A stretch of 35,987 bases of DNA from Pelatocladus maniniholoensis HA4357-MV3 (GCA_019359115.1 JAHHHW010000132.1:1-35987); one strand, 5' to 3'; shown: positions 1-8,205, numbered from the stretch's first letter. A program made the numbers and translations. The notes: generated by a model from the letters alone, not told the origin.

Positions 1-548
1 TCAAACACGAAATTAATTCTGTGAAAACAGAACTAGAACAAATTACTCCCAATCACCAAACCGAAATTGAATCTCTCAAACACGAAATTAATTCTGTGAA
101 AACAGAACTAGAACAAATTACTCCCAATCACCAAACCGAAATTGAATCTCTCAAACACGAAATTAATTCTGTGAAAACAGAACTAGAACAAATTACTCCC
201 AACCACCAAACCGAAATTGAATCTCTCAAAAATGAAATTAATTCTGTGAAAACAGAACTAGAACAAATTACTCCCAACCACCAAACCGAAATTGAATCTC
301 TCAAAAATGAAATTAATTCTGTGAAAACAGAACTAGAACAAATTACTCCCAACCACCAAACCGAAATTGAATCTCTCAAACACGAAATTAATTCTGTGAA
401 AACAGAACTAGCAAAAACTAACATACCAAATTACCAAGCAGAACTTAAAATCATCAATCTTGAAATGGAGTATATCAAAACTCAAATAAGGCAGTTATCT
501 AAAACAAATGGTGACACAAATGTAACAAATTGGTGGCGATTACGGTAA
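1..548 (+). CDS. Coiled-coil repeat protein, C-terminal part (5' end outside window)
   Basis: The reading frame is open from the first bases and ends at the TAA at 546-548, so only the C-terminal part is visible. It consists of about five near-identical 25-residue units (core INSVKTELEQITPNHQTEIE) and a diverged last unit, then a short tail ending NWWRLR. The Leu/Ile spacing with Glu and Lys between predicts a long coiled coil; each unit has one proline that could form a kink. No catalytic motif is visible. It lies directly upstream of an eCIS-type AAA ATPase on the same strand, so a structural or fibre role in the injection apparatus is possible, but that is inferred from position alone. An in-frame GTG at 21 is inside a repeat and is not a credible start. 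Confidence 0.7.
   Translation, partial: KHEINSVKTELEQITPNHQTEIESLKHEINSVKTELEQITPNHQTEIESLKHEINSVKTELEQITPNHQTEIESLKNEINSVKTELEQITPNHQTEIESLKNEINSVKTELEQITPNHQTEIESLKHEINSVKTELAKTNIPNYQAELKIINLEMEYIKTQIRQLSKTNGDTNVTNWWRLR
6..410 (+). repeat. 75-bp in-frame tandem repeat array
   Basis: Units start at 6, 81, 156, 231, 306 and (partial) 381, a period of exactly 75 bp, or 25 codons. Units differ at only a few positions: CAC versus AAT at the unit start, and AAT versus AAC before CACCAAA. Such near identity indicates recent expansion by slippage or unequal crossing-over. The array continues to the left edge, so the copy number is a minimum. Confidence 0.95.
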
Positions 549-601
549 TTCAGAAAAGATACTACAATTTGGCAACGGGTAATACAAACTTTAAAGCTTT
601 T

Positions 602-2773
602 ATGGCATATTATCCAACCTCTATTGAGCATATTTTGGCGGAGTTAGAGAGAATTGATCTGCTGATTCGAGTCCAAATATGGAGAATGCAGCACATTCAG
701 ACAGGTGACAACGAATTGCAGGGACTTTTGATTTCGGAACAAGAGATAGAGCAACTCCTCACAAAACCCATCGGTTTACCCCGTTGGGCAAATGTTCCGA
801 CACCATTGTCCTCAATCGAGGTTCAAACTGCCCTCAAAAGAATGACAGCTAATATTGCTCAATGTCAAACTGAGAGTATCCAAAAAAGTATCAAATTACG
901 CTTGCATGAATTAGTCTGTCACTTTCAACTCACACCAATTGACAGGGATACGCTACTAATTTGTTTAGCTCCCGAATTAGATTCGGGTTACGAGCGTCTT
1001 TATGCTTATCTTCAAGATGATGTGAGAAAGAAGCGTCCCTCTGTAGACTTGGTGTTGAATTTGCTCTGTGCAGATTTCAAAAGCAAGCTAACAACGCGTC
1101 AAAATTTCCTGTCTACTGCTCCCCTGCTCAAACATCAACTGCTGCATTTATTTGATGATTCATCACAGCAGCAAGTACCACTACTAAGTAAATATCTCAA
1201 ACTAGATGAACGGGTGGTCAATTATTTACTTGGTAGTGACGAACTCGACACCCGGCTTTTACCCTATGCTAAATGCACCTGGCCTCAAACGAAACTTGAA
1301 GATTTGTTACTGCCACTTGAAATAAAAGAACGCTTAGGCTTACTAGCCCAGGAGAAACAAGTAATAAAAACCGGACTAATATTTTACTTCCAAGGAACTT
1401 ACGGAGTCGGCAAGCACACTACTGCTGAGGCCTTTTGTCAGGAATTGGGAATTGGGTTGTTGACAGTAGAGTTAGAAAGACTATTGCAGGCGGAAGCGGA
1501 AGAATTTGAAACAATTATGGCTCTAGCTTGTCGTGAAGCAGTTTTGCAGTCAGCAGCTATTTACTGGGAAGACTTTGACAGACTTTTAACAGATGGCAAA
1601 GCCACTTGGCGATTAGCCCTACTGCGACAAGTGCAGGAGATGCATTTGCTGACCTTTTTAGCCGGTGATACTACCTGGGAACCATCCAATGTACAATCTG
1701 AATTGACCTTTTTGCGAGTGGAATTTCTTCTCCCAACAGCAGCCCAACGCGTGGAATTATGGGCGAAGTTTGTAGGGGAAGACATTGCATCGCTACCCGA
1801 TTTGGCGAACAAATTCCGTTTTAGCGGCGGACAAATTCGGGATGCGGCAGCTACGGCACGCAATTTAGCTTGCTGGCGATATCCAACGCAAGGGCAGGTC
1901 ACGATAAATAACCTCTACGCAGCATGTCGCTTGCAATCGAATCGCCAGTTAAGTGCAATGGCTCGCAAAATTACACCACGCTACAAGTGGTCAGACATTA
2001 TCTTGCCTGATCAACAAGAAGGCATTATACAAGAACTTTGTAATTACGTCAAGTATCGCAGCCGAGTTTATGACGAGTGGGGCTTTGAGAAAAAGCTATC
2101 TTTAGGTAAAGGGCTAAATATTCTCTTTGCTGGGCCTCCTGGTACGGGCAAAACAATGGCGGCTGAGGTTGTGGCGGGTGAATTGGAGTTAGACTTATAT
2201 AAAATAGACCTTTCGGCAGTGGTCAGCAAGTATATTGGCGAAACAGAAAAGCACCTTTCCCGCATCTTCCAAGAGGCAGAAACTAGTAATGCAATTCTGT
2301 TTTTTGATGAAGCCGATGCCCTATTTGGCAAGCGTACCGAGGTAAGTGATGCCCATGACCGCTACGCCAACCTTGAGGTCAGCTACCTCTTGCAAAGAAT
2401 GGAGGAGTACGACGGCGTAGTGATTTTGGCAACGAATTTCCGCAAAAATATGGATGAAGCGTTTGTGCGACGGCTGCATTTCAGTATCGATTTTCCTTTG
2501 CCAGATGAGAAGCATCGCCGCCGGATTTGGCAGAAGCTTTGGCCGGAGGCTACGCCTCGCAGTGCAGATTTGGATTTGGATTTTATGGCGCGTCGCTTTG
2601 AGATTGCAGGGGGGAATATACGCAATATTGCGCTAGCGGCAGCTTTTTTGGCGGCTGATGAGGGTGGGGAGGTGAAAATGTCTCACTTGGTGCGGGCGAC
2701 GAGGCGGGAGTATCAGAAGATGGGGAAGGTGTTGATGAACGGGGAGTTTGGGGAGTATGCGGGTCAGTTATAA
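602..2773 (+). CDS. Double-AAA ATPase of the eCIS (Afp15/Pvc15-like) type
   Basis: 723 residues. The C-terminal AAA module is complete: Walker A GPPGTGKT (511-518), Walker B with FFDEAD (D569, E570), sensor-1 region ILATN, and an arginine-finger-like VRRLHF. An N-terminal AAA-like module is degenerate, with Walker A GTYGVGKHT (265-273, His where Ser/Thr is expected) and a weak Walker B (YWEDFD), suggesting a structural half. ATPases of this build occur in extracellular contractile injection system loci and act in assembly or cargo loading. The two cargo-like genes that follow support that role. I chose ATG 602 because the sequence after it (MAYYPTSIEHILAELERIDL) reads as a natural N terminus. 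An in-frame TTG at 530 would overlap the upstream gene by 19 bases. GC rises and codon use shifts in the last about 200 bases. Confidence 0.85.
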   Translation: MAYYPTSIEHILAELERIDLLIRVQIWRMQHIQTGDNELQGLLISEQEIEQLLTKPIGLPRWANVPTPLSSIEVQTALKRMTANIAQCQTESIQKSIKLRLHELVCHFQLTPIDRDTLLICLAPELDSGYERLYAYLQDDVRKKRPSVDLVLNLLCADFKSKLTTRQNFLSTAPLLKHQLLHLFDDSSQQQVPLLSKYLKLDERVVNYLLGSDELDTRLLPYAKCTWPQTKLEDLLLPLEIKERLGLLAQEKQVIKTGLIFYFQGTYGVGKHTTAEAFCQELGIGLLTVELERLLQAEAEEFETIMALACREAVLQSAAIYWEDFDRLLTDGKATWRLALLRQVQEMHLLTFLAGDTTWEPSNVQSELTFLRVEFLLPTAAQRVELWAKFVGEDIASLPDLANKFRFSGGQIRDAAATARNLACWRYPTQGQVTINNLYAACRLQSNRQLSAMARKITPRYKWSDIILPDQQEGIIQELCNYVKYRSRVYDEWGFEKKLSLGKGLNILFAGPPGTGKTMAAEVVAGELELDLYKIDLSAVVSKYIGETEKHLSRIFQEAETSNAILFFDEADALFGKRTEVSDAHDRYANLEVSYLLQRMEEYDGVVILATNFRKNMDEAFVRRLHFSIDFPLPDEKHRRRIWQKLWPEATPRSADLDLDFMARRFEIAGGNIRNIALAAAFLAADEGGEVKMSHLVRATRREYQKMGKVLMNGEFGEYAGQL

Positions 2774-2905
2774 TTTGGGATTTTAGATTGTTAGAGTCAG
2801 GACGGCATTAGGAAGCAGCGTAGATTTAACAGAACGTAAAGAGCGGTTTATAAGGAAGCAAAATATTTTTGAAATTTGTATTATTTAATATCCAGGGATA
2901 ATATT

Positions 2906-3877
2906 ATGTTTCATCGTAAGCAGGGGCAGATATCATCCAAAAGCAATAAAGTTTTACAAAAGCAACAACAAAAAACGACGAAAATCGCAGATGAGGCACA
3001 TTCGATAGTTCAAAAGGTGAAAGCTGACCCTAGTTCACTAAGTGCAGATCAGATGTTAACCCTTCAGGAGACGATAGGGAATCGGGCAGCTAATCGGCTG
3101 TTAGCTGGTCGAAATGCAGCACCAGTGCAGGCAAAGTTGACTATTGGGCAGCCTGGGGACAATTACGAGCCGGAGGCAAAGGAAGAGGATGCGATGGGTC
3201 AGCAAGCATTCAAATCATCTGTAAGTGATAGATCAAAAGAAATAATACAAAGACAAGCTATCAAACTTGAAGGTGAGGAATTAAGTGACCCAATGAAAGA
3301 AAGATTAAACACCGCTTTTGATCAGTTTAACGCCAAGGTGTTGTCTACTTCATTTCTGTCCCAGGGTCAGACTAATCAAGTGGTAATTTGGGGAATCAAA
3401 AGTACGAATGACTTTAAAGACTATGGCAGCACAACTTTTTATATAGGCAATAGTAACCAAGGATATCAAGCACAAGACTATGGACAATTTACAGAAATCT
3501 GGCAATGGGCATTAAACAATCCTATACCAAAGGATATCTCAGTGCGAATAGTCATAGCTGTAAATTTAAGCATTAATAGGACTACGCAGCAATTGTTTGC
3601 AACGCTACTACACGAATGGCATGTACATGCTGTTAAGTGGAAAGGTCTGATCGAATATATACGAGAAGATAAAGGGAATTTTGCAGCACCATGGATACAG
3701 GGGCAGGGTTATGAAAGAAGGGGCAAAGGAGAGCATAAAGCTTATGCCAACATGTCCGACCAGGATATCGAATCGATGGTGGATGAACTAAATCTTGAAG
3801 AGAAAGACAAAAAAACTGTAATACAACTCTTAAAAAGGGATCGTGATCGGTATGACAAGAACACTGGGGAAATATAA
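2906..3877 (+). CDS. eCIS cargo-type protein with zincin-like C terminus
   Basis: 323 residues. ATG 2906 gives MFHRKQGQISSKSN, matching the N terminus of the gene at 4049 (MFYHQQRQISKKSN). Residues 1 to about 95 form a basic, Gln-rich leader ending in LTLQETIGNRAANRLL and the motif KLTIGQPGDNYEPEA. In DUF4157 (eCIS-core) proteins this motif precedes the core domain, but here the core is missing and the chain runs directly into another domain. That domain has LLHEWHVHA (H236, E237, H239, H241) and a later GEHKAY (E276, H277). This suggests a zinc-binding site, although the spacing is not a standard HExxH, since H+5 replaces H+4. I infer an injected effector with hydrolase-like activity; the enzyme class is uncertain. 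The ORF is intact. Confidence 0.6.
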   Translation: MFHRKQGQISSKSNKVLQKQQQKTTKIADEAHSIVQKVKADPSSLSADQMLTLQETIGNRAANRLLAGRNAAPVQAKLTIGQPGDNYEPEAKEEDAMGQQAFKSSVSDRSKEIIQRQAIKLEGEELSDPMKERLNTAFDQFNAKVLSTSFLSQGQTNQVVIWGIKSTNDFKDYGSTTFYIGNSNQGYQAQDYGQFTEIWQWALNNPIPKDISVRIVIAVNLSINRTTQQLFATLLHEWHVHAVKWKGLIEYIREDKGNFAAPWIQGQGYERRGKGEHKAYANMSDQDIESMVDELNLEEKDKKTVIQLLKRDRDRYDKNTGEI

Positions 3878-3938
3878 GTTAGGGCGGCGGACGAATCCTC
3901 AGCAAGAGAGCGATCGCCTTAAATGCCAGAAGTGTAAT

Positions 3939-3993
3939 CACTCATCAGTAGGTTTGCTTGATTAGGGAAACCTAATAAATCTGATCATGAGTG
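3939..3993. repeat. Nested inverted repeat between the two cargo genes
   Basis: The outer arms are CACTCAT (3939-3945) and ATGAGTG (3987-3993), with CAG/CTG continuing inward. The inner arms are TAGGTTT (3949-3955) and AAACCTA (3968-3974). The RNA would fold as a long, interrupted hairpin. There is no following T-run, so a processing or stability element or a small mobile repeat is as likely as a terminator. Confidence 0.55.
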
Positions 3994-4048
3994 CAATTAA
4001 TATAGACAGATTGTAGAGCAATAATTTACACCACGGATATGTAGCATT

Positions 4049-5728
4049 ATGTTTTACCATCAACAGAGGCAAATTTCCAAGAAAAGCAACAAGGATTTGC
4101 GAAAACGACAACAGACAACTTATAGACCAGTGCCACAAACAAATGCTACGCATCCAGCAATACTCATTCAGAGAGTCAAACTTAATCCTAATTCGCTAAA
4201 TACAGATGATGTGTTGACACTTCAAGAAACAATTGGCAATCGAGCGGCTACTCAGCTTTTGGCTAACAGCAGTGGACAGTACGTACAGCCAAAACTAACA
4301 ATAGGAGAACCAGGAGATAAGTACGAGCAGGAAGCAGATCAGGTAGCAGCAGAATTTGTGCAGTATATGAATGCGCCTGCGTTACTACAGGCAAGTCAGA
4401 ATGAATCCATCCAACGACAGGATATGGAAGATGACGAGTTGAATATGAAGCCAATGTTGCAGCGTCAGCCTGATGGTGGGGCAGCAACATCAGACTTGGA
4501 AACTTCTATCAATCAGGCACGGGGTGGTGGACAACCACTAGCAGACAATATCCGGGAACCAATAGAGCAAGCATTGGGGGCTGATTTCAGTGGGGTGAAG
4601 ATTCACACAGATGCCCAATCTGACCAGTTGAATCAATCGATTCAGGCTCGCGCTTTCACAACGGGGCAGGATGTATTTTTTCGGCAGGGGGAGTATAATC
4701 CAAAAAGTCGGGGTGGACAGGAGTTGCTGGCCCATGAGTTAACTCATGTAGTGCAGCAGAGTGGAGGGACTGTGCAGCGATCGCCTTACCGAGCAGAAGA
4801 TTTTGCTGCAATATCGAACCACGATGCCACTAACCCCCCACAAATCCAGTTATACAGTGCGATGGAAGCGTCCGAGCTAATAGAGAATAAGTATAAAGCG
4901 TGGAGACAATGGTATTACGAAGTTTGTATACCAGCCATGCAAACAATAGCGGCCAAAGCAGGTCAAGACTTTAATCAATATTTAGCCACCAAGTCCCAGG
5001 ACGAATTTGAACAAGCTATGACCTCTCTACACACAGAGGCAAAAGATGAGCGCTACTCTAGCTGGAGCGAGAATTTCAGGCGACTATCTTCAACTGACAA
5101 TTCATTAGTTCAATCAGATAAGTACCCGGGAATGAATCGTGTATCAAGAACAAATATACTGGTTAGCAATCTTATAAATGAGAACGACGAGAATTTACAA
5201 AGATTCATAACCCTATACAACAGTGATGATATGACTTGGTATAGAGGTCTTAGCATCTCCCACTTTTCTTACAAGCAATTGCGGGAAGCGGGTGTGTTAG
5301 GGTCTGAAGGTACGGCGGACATACCCACATTCACGATGGACAATGACTCCCCGACCCGTTGGCTTCCAGGCTTGTATAACGCACAATTGGCTGATGCTGT
5401 AGCCCACCGAGTGGATGCTGAGGATGCGGGAATAAGAGAAATCGCAATGAGGAAGGACATACCGATAGGAGTCACGGTTCAGTACCCGATAAAACCACCA
5501 ACGCATGTAGCATTCCTGAATGATGGGGAACAAGTGATTCGAGGACCGATCACGGGTGCAAGAGTATATCGAGTGATTCTATTGGGGCCAAGCGGCTATA
5601 GTTATCGATTGAAAAACGGAAGCACAAACGACCTTCCTCCCGCAGCACCTTATCAAGCAAGCGCTGGGTCTCAAGCGATAATGGCGTGGGAGACTGCCAT
5701 TGACACATGGCTGTTGAACCATCCGTAA
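4049..5728 (+). CDS. DUF4157 (eCIS-core) cargo protein with ADP-ribosyltransferase-like C terminus
   Basis: 559 residues. The leader (about 1-95) contains LTLQETIGNRAATQLL and LTIGEPGDKYEQEADQVA, shared with the preceding gene. The DUF4157/eCIS-core domain (about 165-240) shows ALGADFSGVKIHTDAQ, ARAFTTGQDVFF and LLAHELTHVVQQSGG, with a zincin motif HELTH at 229-233. Proteins with this core are known as cargo of contractile injection systems. The C-terminal 300 residues resemble ADP-ribosyltransferase toxins by motif order: WYRG (R399), then a TFTMD-containing region, then NDGEQVI (D492, E494), where a [E/Q/D]xE pair is expected, followed by a VYRVI beta strand. The ART call is my inference. 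An HIP1-like GCGATCGCC lies near the junction between core and payload. No signal peptide or membrane segment is evident. Confidence 0.75.
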   Translation: MFYHQQRQISKKSNKDLRKRQQTTYRPVPQTNATHPAILIQRVKLNPNSLNTDDVLTLQETIGNRAATQLLANSSGQYVQPKLTIGEPGDKYEQEADQVAAEFVQYMNAPALLQASQNESIQRQDMEDDELNMKPMLQRQPDGGAATSDLETSINQARGGGQPLADNIREPIEQALGADFSGVKIHTDAQSDQLNQSIQARAFTTGQDVFFRQGEYNPKSRGGQELLAHELTHVVQQSGGTVQRSPYRAEDFAAISNHDATNPPQIQLYSAMEASELIENKYKAWRQWYYEVCIPAMQTIAAKAGQDFNQYLATKSQDEFEQAMTSLHTEAKDERYSSWSENFRRLSSTDNSLVQSDKYPGMNRVSRTNILVSNLINENDENLQRFITLYNSDDMTWYRGLSISHFSYKQLREAGVLGSEGTADIPTFTMDNDSPTRWLPGLYNAQLADAVAHRVDAEDAGIREIAMRKDIPIGVTVQYPIKPPTHVAFLNDGEQVIRGPITGARVYRVILLGPSGYSYRLKNGSTNDLPPAAPYQASAGSQAIMAWETAIDTWLLNHP

Positions 5729-6246
5729 ATGGTCGGATAACATTGGGGTGTTGCCACCCCGCAGTCCTCTAAGAACGGCTCGTGACTGTTACCAATCAAG
5801 CCGCTCAAGCTGAGGTAACTTCCCAGTTGTTGAGTGTTGAAGAAAGCTTCTGCAGTTTGAAATTCACTCATCAGCAAACGTTGTTTCCAAATCGCAGCAT
5901 ATGTTCAATATCAAATCTTTGTCTGTAGCTTTCTATTAAGTATTTCTACTTAATTGCTCGAACCAATAGTTTTTTTCGCGATCGCCTCTACCTGAAAAAC
6001 TAGTTCTTTTATACTACATCTGGAATTTCAAAATGGGGGTTAATACTCTATTTATTTCAAAATGAGAATTGCTGGCCAACCCTCACACAGGTAGCACATT
6101 TTGGAGCTACACAAGAAAAATCTCCTGATTTCGCACAAGAATTGTCAGAGAAAATTTCCAGTGATAACAACGAGAAGCTAGGTGATGAACCTCCTTTTTA
6201 AGGTAATACTAAGATGAATACTTGAGTATCCAGCTTAAGAATTAAG
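5729..6246. other. Gene-poor spacer between eCIS and partition regions
   Basis: No intact gene is seen. The stretch holds an 8-bp perfect hairpin (ATTAAGTA 5935-5942, TACTTAAT 5947-5954, loop 4), which could be an operator or centromere-type site. It also contains a coding remnant near its right end, described separately, and the short direct repeat TTTCAAAATG at about 6026 and 6056. Confidence 0.5.
6015..6201 (+). pseudogene. Possible gene remnant (C-terminal peptide without start)
   Basis: An open frame follows an upstream stop and ends at the TAA at 6199-6201. It encodes a peptide ending FAQELSEKISSDNNEKLGDE plus four residues, with normal protein-like composition but no start codon or ribosome site upstream. 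I read it as the tail of a decayed gene. The family is not recognised, and a chance open frame cannot be excluded. Confidence 0.3.
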
Positions 6247-6297
6247 AATAATGTCATTATGAGTTAGTCCAGACACTCATAGTGGCATTATTTTTTT
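6247..6297 (+). terminator. Strong hairpin with T-run upstream of parA
   Basis: The arms are 18 bases (6247-6264 and 6275-6292) around a 10-base loop. The two DNA mismatches are G-U pairs in RNA. A run of seven T (6291-6297) follows. This is a canonical intrinsic terminator for plus-strand transcription. It ends only 37 bases before the parA ATG, so it either insulates parA from upstream transcription or acts as an attenuator in the parA leader. Confidence 0.8.
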
Positions 6298-6334
6298 ACT
6301 CTTTCTCAAGAAGACTTTGATAGAATCACTTCAA

Positions 6335-7135
6335 ATGAGTAAAAAAACACCCTTGAAAATGCCAAAAAATCAGACTAAAATAATTGCCGCCTTCAACCAA
6401 TCTGGTGGAGCTGGTAAGACCACCACAGTTCATAATATTGGGTATCATCTTGCTCAAAAACACCGAGTCTTGCTTATAGATATGGACCCACAAGCAAGTC
6501 TGACAACCTTTATGGGAATAGAACCCAAGGAGCTAAAAGATGAGCAAACAATATATGCTGCTATCACCGAACGCGGGCCGCTATATATTTGGCAAGAACC
6601 CATCCATAATATGCATCTTATACCCAGCAATAATGCTCTAACCGGAGCTGAAATTGAACTAGGGCGCGATATCACAACTGACGCTCGACAAAAACTCAAG
6701 TTTGCACTTGAACCAATAGTCAGCGAATATGATTACATCTTAATTGATTGTCCTCCCTCACTAGGATACCTAAGCATCATGAGCGTCATGGCAGCTACCC
6801 ACCTGCTGATACCAGTTCAGACAGAATATAAGTGCTACGCTGCTACAGAACAACTGCTAACAACAATCGCCCGTCTTAAGAAAGGAGGACACAAGGACTT
6901 ACAAATCGCAGCTTTTATCCCAACTCAACACGATAAACGCACCCTCCAACAATCAGGTATACTCGAAACCATTAAAAAACAAATCGAAGGACGTGCTCAT
7001 ATAACTACACCCATTCCCAAATCGATAGACTTTCCAAGTGCATCACAAGCGCATCTCCCGCTTGTTCTGTGGAAGAAAAATCACCCGGCAGTTAGTATTC
7101 TAGAAGAAATCACAAATTACCTCATCAAACTATAA
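6335..7135 (+). CDS. parA: ParA-family partition ATPase
   Basis: 266 residues from ATG 6335, with AAGAAG about 20 bases upstream; an in-frame TTG at 6317 is less likely. The Walker A loop is NQSGGAGKTT (21-30): the catalytic K28 and T29 are present, but the ParA/MinD signature lysine position is Ser23. VLLIDMDPQASLTTF (Walker A' and switch region) and YDYILIDCPPSLGYLS (Walker B) are clear. There is no N-terminal helix-turn-helix extension, so this is a short ParA (type Ib-like size). Only 2 bases separate its stop from parB, indicating translational coupling. Its role is ATP-driven plasmid segregation with ParB bound to a parS site. Confidence 0.92.
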   Translation: MSKKTPLKMPKNQTKIIAAFNQSGGAGKTTTVHNIGYHLAQKHRVLLIDMDPQASLTTFMGIEPKELKDEQTIYAAITERGPLYIWQEPIHNMHLIPSNNALTGAEIELGRDITTDARQKLKFALEPIVSEYDYILIDCPPSLGYLSIMSVMAATHLLIPVQTEYKCYAATEQLLTTIARLKKGGHKDLQIAAFIPTQHDKRTLQQSGILETIKKQIEGRAHITTPIPKSIDFPSASQAHLPLVLWKKNHPAVSILEEITNYLIKL

Positions 7136-7137
7136 TT

Positions 7138-8124
7138 ATGACTAAACAAGTTGAACTAAAAGCATACGATAAAAACGCACTCGATGATTTATTTAGTGGT
7201 ACTAGCCAAGAAGATTCAGGCAACAAAAACACTATCACCCTGCCAATAGATTCAATTATTCTCCCCCCATCGCAACCTCGTCGGTACTTTGACCCGCAAA
7301 AAATTCAATCTCTTGCAGAAAATATTAAAGAAAATGGGTTGCTCTCCCCGATTGTAGTTAGATCCACAAGTAGTAACGACGAATTTGAACTAGTTGCAGG
7401 TGAACGTCGCCTGCGAGCAAGCAAACTTGCCGGACTCGAAGATATTCCCGTCAATATAATCGACTGTGATGAGAATGCTGCTGCTCGCATCCGCTTGGTT
7501 GAAAACCTCCAACGCGAAGACCTCAACGCTTATGAGGAAACTATCGGTATCGTCGAACTACTTGCAGCGATATTGAATATTGACCAAAAGGATGTAGTTT
7601 ATCTCCTAAACCGGATGCTAGATGAGGAAAAAAATAAAGTTCCCCAAAACGTTTTGGGGAGTAATGAAAGTCTTATCATACAAGACTTGTTCTCTAAACT
7701 TGGCAAAATTACCTGGCAGTCGTTTGCCACAACGCGCCTACCTCTACTCAAACTACCAAGTGATATCCAAGATGTACTCATAAGAGGGCAGTTAGAGTAT
7801 ACCAAAGCCCATGCGATCGCACGGGTAAAGAATGAACAAGCGAGGGGAAAAATAGTAAAGCAGGCGATTGATGAGGGGTTGTCACTATCGCAGATAAAAG
7901 AGATAGTAGAGAGTATTATGTCAGCAGGTACAACAGATAAAAAAGAAACCCCCTTTCAACAGCTAGCATCAAGAGGAAAAAATGTACAAGGACTATTAAA
8001 AAAACATAGGAGGTTCATAGAAAATGACAAAAAAATAACAAATAAAATCAATCGGCTGTTAGATCAGATAGAAGAACTATTTCCATCTGAAACAGAGAAT
8101 ACAGAGATGGAAAACCTAAAATAA
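7138..8124 (+). CDS. parB: ParB-family centromere-binding protein
   Basis: 328 residues. The N-terminal ParB/Sulfiredoxin domain shows ILPPSQPRRYFD, ENIKENGLLSPIVVR, the CTP-binding box GERRLRAS (88-95) and LVENLQREDLN. The central helix-turn-helix part covers about 130-255, with TKAHAIARV and the GLSLSQIKEIV region. A lysine-rich tail may dimerise. In cyanobacterial ParB the segment around NVLGSNE is a variable linker, and here its DNA is a perfect 20-bp palindrome. parB is the second gene of the parAB operon, followed by a convergent inverted repeat. It loads on parS and slides as a CTP-gated clamp, by family knowledge. Confidence 0.92.
   Translation: MTKQVELKAYDKNALDDLFSGTSQEDSGNKNTITLPIDSIILPPSQPRRYFDPQKIQSLAENIKENGLLSPIVVRSTSSNDEFELVAGERRLRASKLAGLEDIPVNIIDCDENAAARIRLVENLQREDLNAYEETIGIVELLAAILNIDQKDVVYLLNRMLDEEKNKVPQNVLGSNESLIIQDLFSKLGKITWQSFATTRLPLLKLPSDIQDVLIRGQLEYTKAHAIARVKNEQARGKIVKQAIDEGLSLSQIKEIVESIMSAGTTDKKETPFQQLASRGKNVQGLLKKHRRFIENDKKITNKINRLLDQIEELFPSETENTEMENLK
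7641..7660. repeat. Perfect 20-bp palindrome inside parB
   Basis: The sequence TCCCCAAAACGTTTTGGGGA is fully self-complementary. It lies in the coding region for the linker between the N-terminal and HTH domains of ParB. It may be a parS-like or autoregulatory site, or simply a codon coincidence. Confidence 0.9.
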
Positions 8125-8130
8125 AGAAGC

Positions 8131-8205
8131 AAGCGAGATAATAATCATTCCTCTCTTCGCTGAAAACATATATAAAGCATTTCAGTTACCCTATTTATCT
8201 CGCTT
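8131..8205. terminator. Convergent inverted repeat downstream of parB
   Basis: The perfect 11-base arms AAGCGAGATAA (8131-8141) and TTATCTCGCTT (8195-8205) enclose a smaller hairpin CTGAAA/TTTCAG (8160-8165, 8180-8185). It sits between parB on plus and a broken small gene on minus, whose stop codon lies in the right arm. A bidirectional transcript end is likely, although T-runs are short. Confidence 0.5.

Noticed and set aside
128-424. Minus-strand protein with 25-residue repeats
   Set aside because: It is the antisense shadow of the 75-bp coding repeat array; any frame through a multiple-of-three repeat stays open.
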